The translations under genes and the position numbers were made by a program. Positions 33,450 to 41,453 of a stretch of DNA of 56,762 nucleotides are shown here, piece by piece; position 1 is the first letter of the stretch, and the number at the start of each line of letters is the position of its first letter. Under the pieces are notes generated by a model. That model did no database searches and was not told the origin of the DNA. It saw only the letters and a program-made list of their open reading frames with translations. The DNA is from an uncultured Treponema sp. (GTDB taxonomy: Bacteria; Spirochaetota; Spirochaetia; Treponematales; Treponemataceae), in contig CAMVJE010000010.1 in NCBI GenBank assembly GCA_947167745.1, positions 1 through 56,762 of the forward strand, read 5' to 3'.

Positions 33450-36419
33450 CTACCGCAGGATTGAATCCACAAGCTTTTTGAATTCCATATCAAGGGAGAG
33501 ATTATCTCCCTTATTTTCAAAATCAGTTACCCGAAAAGTCCCATCGCTTTCCTGAACAATAGCATCTGGAACATCAGCTTTAAGTTCCTGAATTTCTGCA
33601 TTTGATGTGGCACCGAATTGCGTAAACATAAATGGCATATTTTCCTCCGGAGACTCCAGTGCTTCAGGCTCATCGGCATCTTCGATTGTTTCGATTTCCT
33701 CATTTTCTTCGACAGTCTCTGAACTTTCTGCACTCTCTTCTTTATTATCGGCAAGTGGCTCAGGATTTTCAAAAAAATGCTCACTATCTTTTACATCTAC
33801 CTGGGGAAGAGGCTTATACATGCTTTCGTCACTGTCATCATCATCAAGAAATGAATAATCCAGCGGGGAAGCTTCAAAGCGCTCAGCAACGGTATCGTCC
33901 GTTATTTCCTCAAAAATATCAGAAGATGGAACACCAAATTCAATTTTTTCAAGAAGGGCTTCATCTTTATATACATCATCTTTCGTTAATTCATCTGAGG
34001 ACATCAAACCTGGAATATAATCTTCTGCGTCACTGTCATCCTTTGCATCTGCGGATATAGGCTCCAGTTCTTCAAGGCTGGCATCCTGAGCATCAATAGA
34101 TTTTGCGGCCTCACGCAATTTTTCTATATCATGCATTTCTGAATAGGAAAGACGACGACGCAAACCTTCTTCATCAAGCTCATTTTCCTCGCTACCCCAA
34201 TCAGGAGTTTTTTCAGGAAGGGCGGCAATTGTCAGAGCCATCTCATGCGCCTGATACTCTTTTTCATCTACCTCAGCAAGGTCTTCAATGTTTTCGTTTT
34301 CATCAAGGGCCTTTATTGAATCAATTTCCGGGAATGTTTTAAAAGAAGCATCGTCTGCGCCCTCTTCGACTTCATCAAGTTCTTCAAGAGGCTCGATTTC
34401 TTCAGCTTCCTCAAGGGATTCAATTTCCTCTACGCTTTCTGCCTCTTCCGCTGTTTCTGCTTCTTCAATCTCCTCAATCTCTTCTGCAGGCTGGACTTCT
34501 TCAGACTCTTCAGCTTCTTCAGCCTCTTCAACTTCCTCGATTTCTTCAGCGTCTTCAGGGGATTCAATTTCCTCTACGCTTTCCGTCTCTTCCGCTGTTT
34601 CTGCTTCCTCAATCTCCTCAATCTCTTCTGCAGGCTGGACTTCTTCAGCCTCTTCAGCGTCTTCGATTTCTTCAGCTTCTTCAAGAGATTCGATTTCTTC
34701 TACGCTTTCCGTCTCTTCCGCTGTTTCAGCTTCCTCAATCTCCTCAATCTCCTCTGCAGGCTGGACTTCTTCAGCCTCTTCAACTTCTTCAGCTTCCTCA
34801 ATTTCTTCACCGTCTTCAAGGGATTCAATTTCTTCTACGCTTTCCGCCTCTTCCACAACTTCTGCTTCCTCAATCTCCTCAATCTCTTCCGCAGGCTGGA
34901 CTTCTTCAGCCTCTTCAATGGATTCAATTTCTTCAACAGGTTCGGTTTCTTCCGTATTTTCTGTTTCTGCTGTATCAACCGTTTCAACAACTTCGATTTT
35001 TTCGGCTTTTTTATTTTCTTCCTGAATCGTAGATGCTACAACAGAAGCAGCATTTATCTGGATTTTTCCATTTTCGAGAATATCTTCAAGGGATGAGCGT
35101 ACTATTGCCTTAAGTTCAGCAGCACTTATTGGAGAGGCTCCTGCAGGGACTGAATCAAGGCCCACGAAAGAACGGCACATTTCCTGCCAGTAACTTTCAA
35201 AAATCGACTTAAACTCAGAAGCATGTTTTTCGCCCTTGCGCCCGAGAGATTTTAATATTCTCTGCTCAAGAACACTTTTTTGACTGGCCAAATATGCAGA
35301 ATCAACCTTCTCTGACTGCTTTTGATATGCCAGAAAAAATTCATTTTCATACCGCCGGACCCGGTCACGGATAATCACAATATCATCATGGCGGAAACTT
35401 AGAATCAAAAAAATGCCCAGATAGAAGGTGATAAAAGCTGTTGCGAGCAGAAGGAACCTCATGTACTGAGGAAATTTAAGTTCACTGTCGTCATAAATCA
35501 TGGCGATATAACCAAAATCTTCCCTGGACGGTTTATATGAAAATACGCATAAAGTTTTTTGACTCTCCCCATCCTCTTCTTGGGGGGCAATCCGCCAGAA
35601 AGACTCTGTATTTTCCTTCCATTTTTTTATAAGTTCGTCTTTTACGGAACGGCTTCCTAAATTTGGAAGACCGAAAACAAATCCGCCAAAGCCATCGAAA
35701 CCTGGCTGAGAAGTAAGATCTGTAATAAGAGAAGCAAAACCGTTTACATCCGTAAGACCTTTGTTAAACAGAAAATGACTAAAATCAGAAGCGGAACAAT
35801 AAAAAAGGACTGTTGCAGCCAAATCAAAATTTCTGTCAAAAAGAGGAACTGAATAAATCAGTACATTTGCTTCCCCGTCTTTTATAATCCGGCATTTTTG
35901 TTCCGACGGAGATGTTTCCGAAACTCCACTAGCAGCCTGCAATAAACTGAATGGAAGCCCCCCGGAAGTATCATAACGCCTGTATTCAAGCCCCTTTTTA
36001 TTGGAAATCAAATCCTCACTGAATGTGCTGAAATGAACATTGCGGCCATTTTTGTCTATAATCCGGACACCTTTTAGTGATGAAGTCTCTTCGTAAAGTA
36101 ATTTTAGTTTTGAGTCCCTGGATTTTTGAGACTCTTCGGAAGGTCTTGAATCAAGATATGACTTTACATCAGGATTCTTTACATATTCATCGAATCGTTT
36201 TATGAGAGTATCAAAATATTCATCCTGTGCCGCACCGATTTCCGCTAATTTCTTCTGAGTGATTTCCTGCACAACCGGCTGATAAAAAGTTACTTCCAGA
36301 AGATCAAAAAGACCGGAGAAAGCAACAACCGTAAATGCGCAGAAAGCCAGCACTGAAATCAAGAGGCTAAAGGCAACTTTCTGTCCAGATGTCATAACTT
36401 TTCTATATATTTTCGGCAA
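33450..36419 (-). CDS. Two-span membrane protein with extracytoplasmic sensor-like domain and long acidic tandem repeats
   Basis: A 989-residue protein. A span at about 12-34 and another near 320-345 enclose a 285-residue extracytoplasmic domain with a coiled-coil start and a cache-like layout (VRIIDKNGRNVHFST, LIYSVPLFDRNFDLAATVLF). The cytoplasmic side has a coiled coil (to about 440), then about 200 residues of Glu-rich tandem repeats (about 487-684, four copies of a 42-48-residue unit starting EEVQPAEEIEEIEEAE), then an acidic tail ending in a conserved FKKLVDSILR. No kinase, HAMP or GGDEF motif is visible. The function is unknown. The start has no good Shine-Dalgarno sequence. Confidence 0.85.
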   Translation of the reverse strand: MPKIYRKVMTSGQKVAFSLLISVLAFCAFTVVAFSGLFDLLEVTFYQPVVQEITQKKLAEIGAAQDEYFDTLIKRFDEYVKNPDVKSYLDSRPSEESQKSRDSKLKLLYEETSSLKGVRIIDKNGRNVHFSTFSEDLISNKKGLEYRRYDTSGGLPFSLLQAASGVSETSPSEQKCRIIKDGEANVLIYSVPLFDRNFDLAATVLFYCSASDFSHFLFNKGLTDVNGFASLITDLTSQPGFDGFGGFVFGLPNLGSRSVKDELIKKWKENTESFWRIAPQEEDGESQKTLCVFSYKPSREDFGYIAMIYDDSELKFPQYMRFLLLATAFITFYLGIFLILSFRHDDIVIIRDRVRRYENEFFLAYQKQSEKVDSAYLASQKSVLEQRILKSLGRKGEKHASEFKSIFESYWQEMCRSFVGLDSVPAGASPISAAELKAIVRSSLEDILENGKIQINAASVVASTIQEENKKAEKIEVVETVDTAETENTEETEPVEEIESIEEAEEVQPAEEIEEIEEAEVVEEAESVEEIESLEDGEEIEEAEEVEEAEEVQPAEEIEEIEEAETAEETESVEEIESLEEAEEIEDAEEAEEVQPAEEIEEIEEAETAEETESVEEIESPEDAEEIEEVEEAEEAEESEEVQPAEEIEEIEEAETAEEAESVEEIESLEEAEEIEPLEELDEVEEGADDASFKTFPEIDSIKALDENENIEDLAEVDEKEYQAHEMALTIAALPEKTPDWGSEENELDEEGLRRRLSYSEMHDIEKLREAAKSIDAQDASLEELEPISADAKDDSDAEDYIPGLMSSDELTKDDVYKDEALLEKIEFGVPSSDIFEEITDDTVAERFEASPLDYSFLDDDDSDESMYKPLPQVDVKDSEHFFENPEPLADNKEESAESSETVEENEEIETIEDADEPEALESPEENMPFMFTQFGATSNAEIQELKADVPDAIVQESDGTFRVTDFENKGDNLSLDMEFKKLVDSILR
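34365..34965 (-). repeat. Tandem coding repeats, about 126-144 bp unit, four copies
   Basis: Each unit encodes QPAEEIEEIEEAE followed by ESVEEIES and a variable EEAEE spacer. Lengths differ by whole codons. Because the repeat is in frame, copy number changes would alter the length of the acidic tail without disrupting the gene. Confidence 0.85.
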
Positions 36420-36479
36420 AAATCACAACAAAAGCAAGAGGAAATCAACCGATTAAACTGTAGCTTTTTTTCGAATTTA

Positions 36480-36488
36480 TGCTATATT
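36480..36488 (+). promoter_or_regulatory. Extended -10 promoter of the hflX operon, probable leaderless transcript
   Basis: TGCTATATT ending 8 bases before the ATG at 36497. Confidence 0.55.
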
Positions 36489-36496
36489 TCTCTTCT

Positions 36497-37861
36497 ATGG
36501 ATTTAATCAATCTTGAAGAAGAAACGAAAAAAATTCGCGCCCTTCTCGTTGGTGCTCCGAAAGCAGACATTTCAGAACTTGAAGGTCTGGTCGATACATT
36601 AGGTTATGAAATCGTAAGAAGCCTTATCCTCAACAGAATGGAAGAGAACCCTGTCTATGGAATCGGAAAAGGCAAGGCTGAGGAAATTTCCGCTCTTGCA
36701 AAAGAACTTGAGGCAGAGATTATCATATTTGATTTCGAAATAACTCCGAGGAAGCAGAGAAACTGGGAAAAACTTGCAAAGATTCCGGTTATTGACCGTC
36801 AGGAAGTAATTTTACGAATTTTTGCCCAGCGCGCACAGACAAAAGAAGCTCTTCTCCAGGTACAGCTTGCACAACTTGAATATTCCCGCCCAAGGCTCGC
36901 TCACTCATATGGAGATATGGCCCGTCAGAGAGGCGGAAATTTCGGTTCAAAGGGAAGCGGTGAAACTCAGCTCGAACTTGATATCCGGGAAATAAAAGAA
37001 AAAATCCAGAAGCTTAAAAAGGAACTTGAACAGGTTGTGCGTGACCGTGAAACTCAGCGTAAACGAAGGGAAAAGATTCCCCTGCCATCCTGTGCCCTTG
37101 CCGGCTACACAAATGCAGGAAAATCCTCGCTTTTAAATGCACTTACGGGGGCAGATGTTTTCGTAGAGGACAAACTTTTTGCAACGCTAGACCCAACGAC
37201 GCGCAAATTACAACTGAAATCTTCAATAAAAACAAGCGAAGCAGAAAGGGGATTTGCGGCAAATATCCTGCTCACGGACACTGTCGGCTTTATTTCAAAC
37301 TTGCCCCACTCCCTGGTAAACGCATTCAAATCAACACTAGAAGAAGCAGAAAGGGCAAATCTAATTCTTCTCGTTCTTGATGCAAGTGATGAAAAGGCTG
37401 AATTTCAGTACAACACAGTCGTTAAAGTCCTTGAAGAAATTGGCGCAGCAGACACGCCGAGAATTATCGTACTTAATAAAATCGATAAACTTGCAGACAA
37501 TCCTGCACTTCTTGCAAAAGTATCTACTCTATTTCCTGATTCAGTCAAAATCAGCGCAAAAACCCACGAAGGATTTGAAGAACTGTCAGCGCGAATATGT
37601 GACGAACTCCTCGGAAAAAAACTCAGCTACATAATACCTGTGGATAAGCAACATTTATTGAATGAAGCGAGAAAAACTGGCATTATCTTAGATGAAAACT
37701 GGCTGGATGATGGAGTTCATATCACAATAAAAGGCGGAGAATTAAAAAAGAATCCCCGTCTCTCAAATCTTCTTGCCAGCTATATCGAAAACAAAGAAGA
37801 TTTACCTCAGGAAGAAAGACCTCAGCAAGCTTTCAAGAAAAAATTCGCTTCCGACTGGTAA
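36497..37861 (+). CDS. hflX: GTPase HflX
   Basis: A 454-residue ribosome-associated GTPase that splits stalled or heat-inactivated ribosomes. The N-terminal HflX domain (GTPKADISELEGLVDTL-like start, NPVYGIGKGKAEEI, FDFEITPRKQRNWEK, RQRGGNFGSKGSGETQLE) is followed by the G domain: GYTNAGKSS (G1), LDPTTRK (G2), DTVGFISNLP (G3), NKIDKL (G4) and SAKT (G5). The frame opens at 36479, but that ATG lies inside the -10 box; the one at 36497 is preferred. It heads a five-gene unit that ends in an ECF sigma/anti-sigma pair. Confidence 0.95.
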   Translation: MDLINLEEETKKIRALLVGAPKADISELEGLVDTLGYEIVRSLILNRMEENPVYGIGKGKAEEISALAKELEAEIIIFDFEITPRKQRNWEKLAKIPVIDRQEVILRIFAQRAQTKEALLQVQLAQLEYSRPRLAHSYGDMARQRGGNFGSKGSGETQLELDIREIKEKIQKLKKELEQVVRDRETQRKRREKIPLPSCALAGYTNAGKSSLLNALTGADVFVEDKLFATLDPTTRKLQLKSSIKTSEAERGFAANILLTDTVGFISNLPHSLVNAFKSTLEEAERANLILLVLDASDEKAEFQYNTVVKVLEEIGAADTPRIIVLNKIDKLADNPALLAKVSTLFPDSVKISAKTHEGFEELSARICDELLGKKLSYIIPVDKQHLLNEARKTGIILDENWLDDGVHITIKGGELKKNPRLSNLLASYIENKEDLPQEERPQQAFKKKFASDW

Positions 37862-37895
37862 AAGACATTGATAACAGCAAAAAGTGGAGTTAAAA

Positions 37896-38369
37896 ATGAA
37901 TAACTTAAATATAAACAAAATTCTCGCCTATGTTATCGGGGGCATTCTTATTGTAATCATTGCAGTCTCTGCAATTGCCCTATGCTCAAAAAATGTTCAT
38001 CCGGGTGAAGGATTACGGCGGGAAGATCCTCTTCCTGAGTCAGTAGGCTCAAAAAATATGGCTTTCAATCACATCGGGCAGATAAGAGTCTTTACAAAAG
38101 AAGATCAGGATGGCTCTAAATCCGTTATCGTACTTGTTCCATGGTTTGAATATGACGGAAACGACAAAGCTTTTTATGAAGAGCTTGACCGTAAACATCT
38201 AAGTCTTCGAGCAATGCTCACTTCCTATTTTTCTCGTCATACAAAAAATGAACTTATGGCAGCAGGTGAAGAAAAAATTAAAGCTGACTTGAAGAATCAG
38301 ATTAACGACAGTCTGGTTCTCGGAAAAATCTCAAATTTATACTTCAATGACTATCTCTTTTTAGATTAA
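37896..38369 (+). CDS. FliL-like membrane protein
   Basis: A 157-residue protein with one N-terminal span (about 10-32) and an extracytoplasmic domain. The C-terminal part (LSLRAMLTSYFSRHTKNEL, IKADLKNQINDSL, and ISNLYFNDYLFLD at the end) follows the FliL pattern of a helix-rich region ending in an (I/V)YFxxF strand. FliL sits at the flagellar motor near the stator. The N-terminal half is less typical. The start at 37896 is set by TGGAG; the frame opens at a GTG at 37884 within that site. 34 bases after hflX. Confidence 0.65.
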   Translation: MNNLNINKILAYVIGGILIVIIAVSAIALCSKNVHPGEGLRREDPLPESVGSKNMAFNHIGQIRVFTKEDQDGSKSVIVLVPWFEYDGNDKAFYEELDRKHLSLRAMLTSYFSRHTKNELMAAGEEKIKADLKNQINDSLVLGKISNLYFNDYLFLD

Positions 38370-38425
38370 AATCATGCAACCTAAACAATGATTTCGTGTC
38401 TAAACAAGTAAGGAGTTATAGATTT

Positions 38426-38788
38426 ATGGAACAAACAATTACATCACCGGCAGCACAAGTCATTATTTCCCTCATTCCAATCGTCGGAATTTGTATTGGT
38501 GGCATAGTCATTTTCTTCGCCCTGCTCTGGATTCATCACGAAACAAAACAACGCATCAAGGCTGGCGAAAAAGCACATGTAAAATTCAATTACAATGCGG
38601 CCACACTTCTCTGCGGTCTTTTACTCACAGGCATCGGTCTTATGCTCACAATATTTTTTGCCCTGTTTGACGGAATTACACCGGCCCTTCTCGGCGGCTT
38701 AATTCCATGTACGATCGGAATATGTCTGCTCTTGTTCTACAAACTATACGACTGGAAGTCAGATGACTCTCGAACAGCTGCTGATTAG
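38426..38788 (+). CDS. Three-span membrane protein upstream of the ECF sigma gene
   Basis: A 120-residue protein with spans at about 11-33, 54-76 and 82-103, and the charged linker HHETKQRIKAGEKAHVKFN between the first two, the layout of DUF6249-like proteins. AAGGAG lies 10 bases before the ATG at 38426. Its last 26 bases overlap the start of the sigma factor gene, so expression is coupled. A role in sensing for the sigma system is possible but unproven. Confidence 0.78.
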   Translation: MEQTITSPAAQVIISLIPIVGICIGGIVIFFALLWIHHETKQRIKAGEKAHVKFNYNAATLLCGLLLTGIGLMLTIFFALFDGITPALLGGLIPCTIGICLLLFYKLYDWKSDDSRTAAD

Positions 38789-39323
38789 ACGAAGAGACAA
38801 TGCTCTAATAAAAGCAACTCTCGCAGGAAACAATCAAGCTTTCTCTAAACTTCTTTCAAATTACAAAAAAAGGGTTCATGCACTGGGCATGAGTTTTTTC
38901 AAGAATGAAATTGATACAGAAGATTTCATACAGGATGTCTTCATTAAGGCATATACAAATTTAAGCAATTTCAGAGGAGATTCTTCATTTTCAACATGGA
39001 TTACATCAATTGCCTATAATACAGCCATAAATTCAACAAAACGGAGAAAGGAATACCTTCCAATCTCTAACGAAGAAAATCTTGAAGATCCGGATTTTGG
39101 ACCCGAAAAGAATCATATCAGAAAATCTATGGTCCTTGCCGTAAGAGACGCGGTAAAAGACCTTCCTGAAAAATTTGCCGTCTGCGTAGAATTGTACTTT
39201 TTTTATGACAATTCCCATGCAGAAATCAGTGAAATAACCGGTCTGCCGATCAACACGATTAAGTCGCATATTTTCCGGGCAAAAAAAATACTAAGAGAGA
39301 AACTAAGGAGTTATTATGAATAA
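38763..39323 (+). CDS. ECF-family RNA polymerase sigma factor
   Basis: A 186-residue sigma factor with only regions 2 and 4. Region 2: AFSKLLSNYKKRVHALGMSFF, DTEDFIQDVFIKAYTNLSNF, and FSTWITSIAYNTAINSTKRR. Region 4: LPEKFAVCVELYFFYDNSHAEIS, ITGLPINTIKSHIFRAKK. The start overlaps the previous gene by 26 bases and the end overlaps the anti-sigma gene by 8. Typical ECF units are autoregulated, but no second promoter inside this unit is obvious. Confidence 0.93.
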   Translation: MTLEQLLIRRRDNALIKATLAGNNQAFSKLLSNYKKRVHALGMSFFKNEIDTEDFIQDVFIKAYTNLSNFRGDSSFSTWITSIAYNTAINSTKRRKEYLPISNEENLEDPDFGPEKNHIRKSMVLAVRDAVKDLPEKFAVCVELYFFYDNSHAEISEITGLPINTIKSHIFRAKKILREKLRSYYE

Positions 39324-39741
39324 AGAAATTTGTGAAAAGAACATGGACAGATTCATGATGCTGGATAAATACGAGCGCATACCTGCAAGCGTGACCCTGC
39401 ATCTGCTCACTTGCAAAAAGTGCCGCACTCAAGTGCATTATCTTTCACTTGCCGAAAAATATGCTGCTGAAGCAAGAAAGCCGACTCCTTTGAAAGACGC
39501 CATCGAAAATCTGGCTCATCCGGTCAGCATGACAAAATGGATTGTCTGGGGAATTATAATGATTTTACTGATGGTTACCTTCGGACTAATATTAAACCGA
39601 ATGGACAGAACAAGCCTCTCTATTTTCTTTAATATATTTTTCGGAACACTTGTCACAGTTTACTGCGCTTTGTTCGTTGGAACAAATATAGATTTTTTTA
39701 TCAAGAAAATAGAAAGAGGGCATGCCGTTTTAGAGGGCTAA
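39316..39741 (+). CDS. Zinc-binding anti-sigma factor, membrane protein
   Basis: A 141-residue protein. The N-terminal LHLLTCKKC gives the H-x3-C-x2-C core of zinc anti-sigma (ZAS/zf-HC2) domains, with an upstream Cys (NKEICEKN) as a possible extra ligand. Two membrane spans follow (about 72-94 and 98-120). It overlaps the sigma gene by 8 bases, as is usual for such pairs, and should hold the sigma factor at the membrane until a signal arrives. The stop overlaps the stop of the convergent endopeptidase gene. Confidence 0.82.
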   Translation: MNKEICEKNMDRFMMLDKYERIPASVTLHLLTCKKCRTQVHYLSLAEKYAAEARKPTPLKDAIENLAHPVSMTKWIVWGIIMILLMVTFGLILNRMDRTSLSIFFNIFFGTLVTVYCALFVGTNIDFFIKKIERGHAVLEG

Positions 39742-40721
39742 TTCCAAAGATTTTCTGGGTTAACTTGTTTGCCGTTTTTGAAAACAGTAAAATGCAGGTG
39801 AGGGCCAGTGCTCAAACCTGTACTTCCTACCTTACCGATTCTTGAATCCTGAGTTACATGCTGATTTACAGCACAAAGGATTACGCTCATGTGCCCATAT
39901 AAGGTTTTGTATCCGGAATGATGAGCTACAATGACATAATTTCCGTAAGTTGCATTATAGCCGGTGCCTGTTACTTTTCCGGGAAGGGCTGCATAGATAT
40001 TTGTTCCCATTGGGCAGGCCATATCAACTCCTGAATGATAAGAACGAGCACCGGTAAAAGGACTTGCACGCCAACCAAAACTTGATGATTTATACCAGCG
40101 GGCACGGATTGGTTTTCTGAATAAATCTCCGTTAATTTCCTGTCGGGTAACCCAGTCAAGCTCAGCGTCAGGCACGAACAGAGTTGTTCCTGCAGCGAGA
40201 GCAGTTCCCGCTTCGATATGATTTACAACAGAGCATTTTTTTGTATCAATTTTATATTTTTCTGCGACAGATTCAACAGATTCGCCGTCTTTTTTCGTTG
40301 TGTAAAGAATTCCAGGCATTGTAGGAATTTTAAGGTAATCACCAATCTGAAGAAGACGGGAATTTCTGATGTTATTGACCGAAATAATGGTATCAGAAGT
40401 CACATCAAAGTCTTCAGCAATTTTACTGATTATATCTCCAGAGCGAACACGATAAGCAAAATAAGAAAGACTGTATGAATCATCAAATTCCTGGGTTGAA
40501 TTAACAGCAATTTCGTCGATCGACTCTTCTGAAACTATAGGAAGTCCGGGTGTTTCAAGACCGCCCTGACCACCAGTTGTTCTTTCTGTATGATTGGCAA
40601 AAACAATGGCACCTGCAAGGACAACAGCACATACACTGACCGTTATGGACAGACACTGCACGGCATTTTTTAATGAAATTTCTGAAATTTTGTTTTTTAC
40701 AATCGTTGATATTTTTTTCAT
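39738..40721 (-). CDS. LysM and M23 peptidase domain protein
   Basis: A 327-residue wall hydrolase. One N-terminal span or uncleaved signal (about 22-44), then a LysM domain (YRVRSGDIISKIAEDF, NNIRNSRLLQIGDYLKIP, about 90-135), a weaker second LysM (KDGESVESVAEKYKI), then the M23 domain: FGWRASPFTGARSYHSGVD (zinc His and Asp), GNYVIVAHHSGYKTLYGHMS and GPHLHFTVFKNG. It cleaves peptidoglycan crosslinks. TAATG links it to the rlmE stop. Confidence 0.92.
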   Translation of the reverse strand: MKKISTIVKNKISEISLKNAVQCLSITVSVCAVVLAGAIVFANHTERTTGGQGGLETPGLPIVSEESIDEIAVNSTQEFDDSYSLSYFAYRVRSGDIISKIAEDFDVTSDTIISVNNIRNSRLLQIGDYLKIPTMPGILYTTKKDGESVESVAEKYKIDTKKCSVVNHIEAGTALAAGTTLFVPDAELDWVTRQEINGDLFRKPIRARWYKSSSFGWRASPFTGARSYHSGVDMACPMGTNIYAALPGKVTGTGYNATYGNYVIVAHHSGYKTLYGHMSVILCAVNQHVTQDSRIGKVGSTGLSTGPHLHFTVFKNGKQVNPENLWN

Positions 40722-41314
40722 TACTTTTTACCCAACCCAATTAAGTATGTTTCAAAAGACTCAGAACGACATGCCTGAGGCTTAAATCCCTTGGCATTTT
40801 CGAAAACTTCACGCATCATCTTTAAAAGAGCCTGCTGGTCTCCGTTCTGAAAAATCTTTACGGCAAAATTACCGCCTTCCTTGAGCATCGCCTGGGCATA
40901 CCAGATTGCCATTTTTACCAGACCAGAAGAACGGGCTGTATCAACGACACGGTTCCCTGTAGTGAGCGGGGCTGCATCACACACAACGAGGTCAAAGGGA
41001 CCTTCAGACTTGATTTTTTCAACGATTTCCTTTTGCTGTAAGTCCCCCTGAATGAAGACCAGATTATCACCTTTTACACTTTTTGAAAGAGGATTCAAAT
41101 CACATGAAACAACTTTACCGCTGCCTTCCATTTGACGCAGAAGAAAAGTAGTCCAGCTGCCGGGAGCCGCACCTAAATCAAGCACTTTGTAATTCTTCTT
41201 AATCATACCGAATTTCTGGTCAATTTCCTGGAGCTTGTAAACGGAACGGGCCGGATAACCTTCAGAAAACGCCTTGCGAGACCAAAAATCTGGTTTTTCA
41301 TAAGAATTTGCCAT
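40721..41314 (-). CDS. rlmE: 23S rRNA 2'-O-methyltransferase (RlmE/FtsJ)
   Basis: A 197-residue SAM-dependent methyltransferase that modifies the A-loop of 23S rRNA. The start FWSRKAFSEGYPARSVYKL carries the first catalytic Lys; LDLGAAPGSWTTFLLRQ is the SAM loop; VCDAAPLTTGN holds the catalytic Asp; GGNFAVKIFQNGD the second Lys; and CRSESFETYLIG the final Glu, making the KDKE tetrad. Full length. No Shine-Dalgarno sequence precedes the ATG at 41314. Confidence 0.95.
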   Translation of the reverse strand: MANSYEKPDFWSRKAFSEGYPARSVYKLQEIDQKFGMIKKNYKVLDLGAAPGSWTTFLLRQMEGSGKVVSCDLNPLSKSVKGDNLVFIQGDLQQKEIVEKIKSEGPFDLVVCDAAPLTTGNRVVDTARSSGLVKMAIWYAQAMLKEGGNFAVKIFQNGDQQALLKMMREVFENAKGFKPQACRSESFETYLIGLGKK

Positions 41315-41372
41315 ACTTAACTATCGGTTAAATTAAAACAGAATTTAGTTAAATTGTGAAGTGTTTTTTAAT

Positions 41373-41401
41373 TTGACAACAGAGAAATGATATTGTAATA
41401 T
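41373..41401 (+). promoter_or_regulatory. rny promoter
   Basis: TTGACA (41373-41378), 17-base spacer, TAATAT (41396-41401). Confidence 0.75.
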
Positions 41402-41453
41402 AGAAGAACTTGATTTCGCAAAAAGTTTTTTTTGCAAACTAGGAGAACAGAAT

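Noticed and set aside
34365..34965. Regularly spaced repeats that could suggest a CRISPR array
   Set aside because: Units are coding, 126-144 bp, not separated by unique spacers, and there are no cas genes.
34288..35025. A 245-codon Ser-rich open frame on the plus strand
   Set aside because: It is the antisense image of the Glu-rich repeats (GAA/GAG read backwards gives TTC/CTC and Ser codons). There is no start site or promoter.
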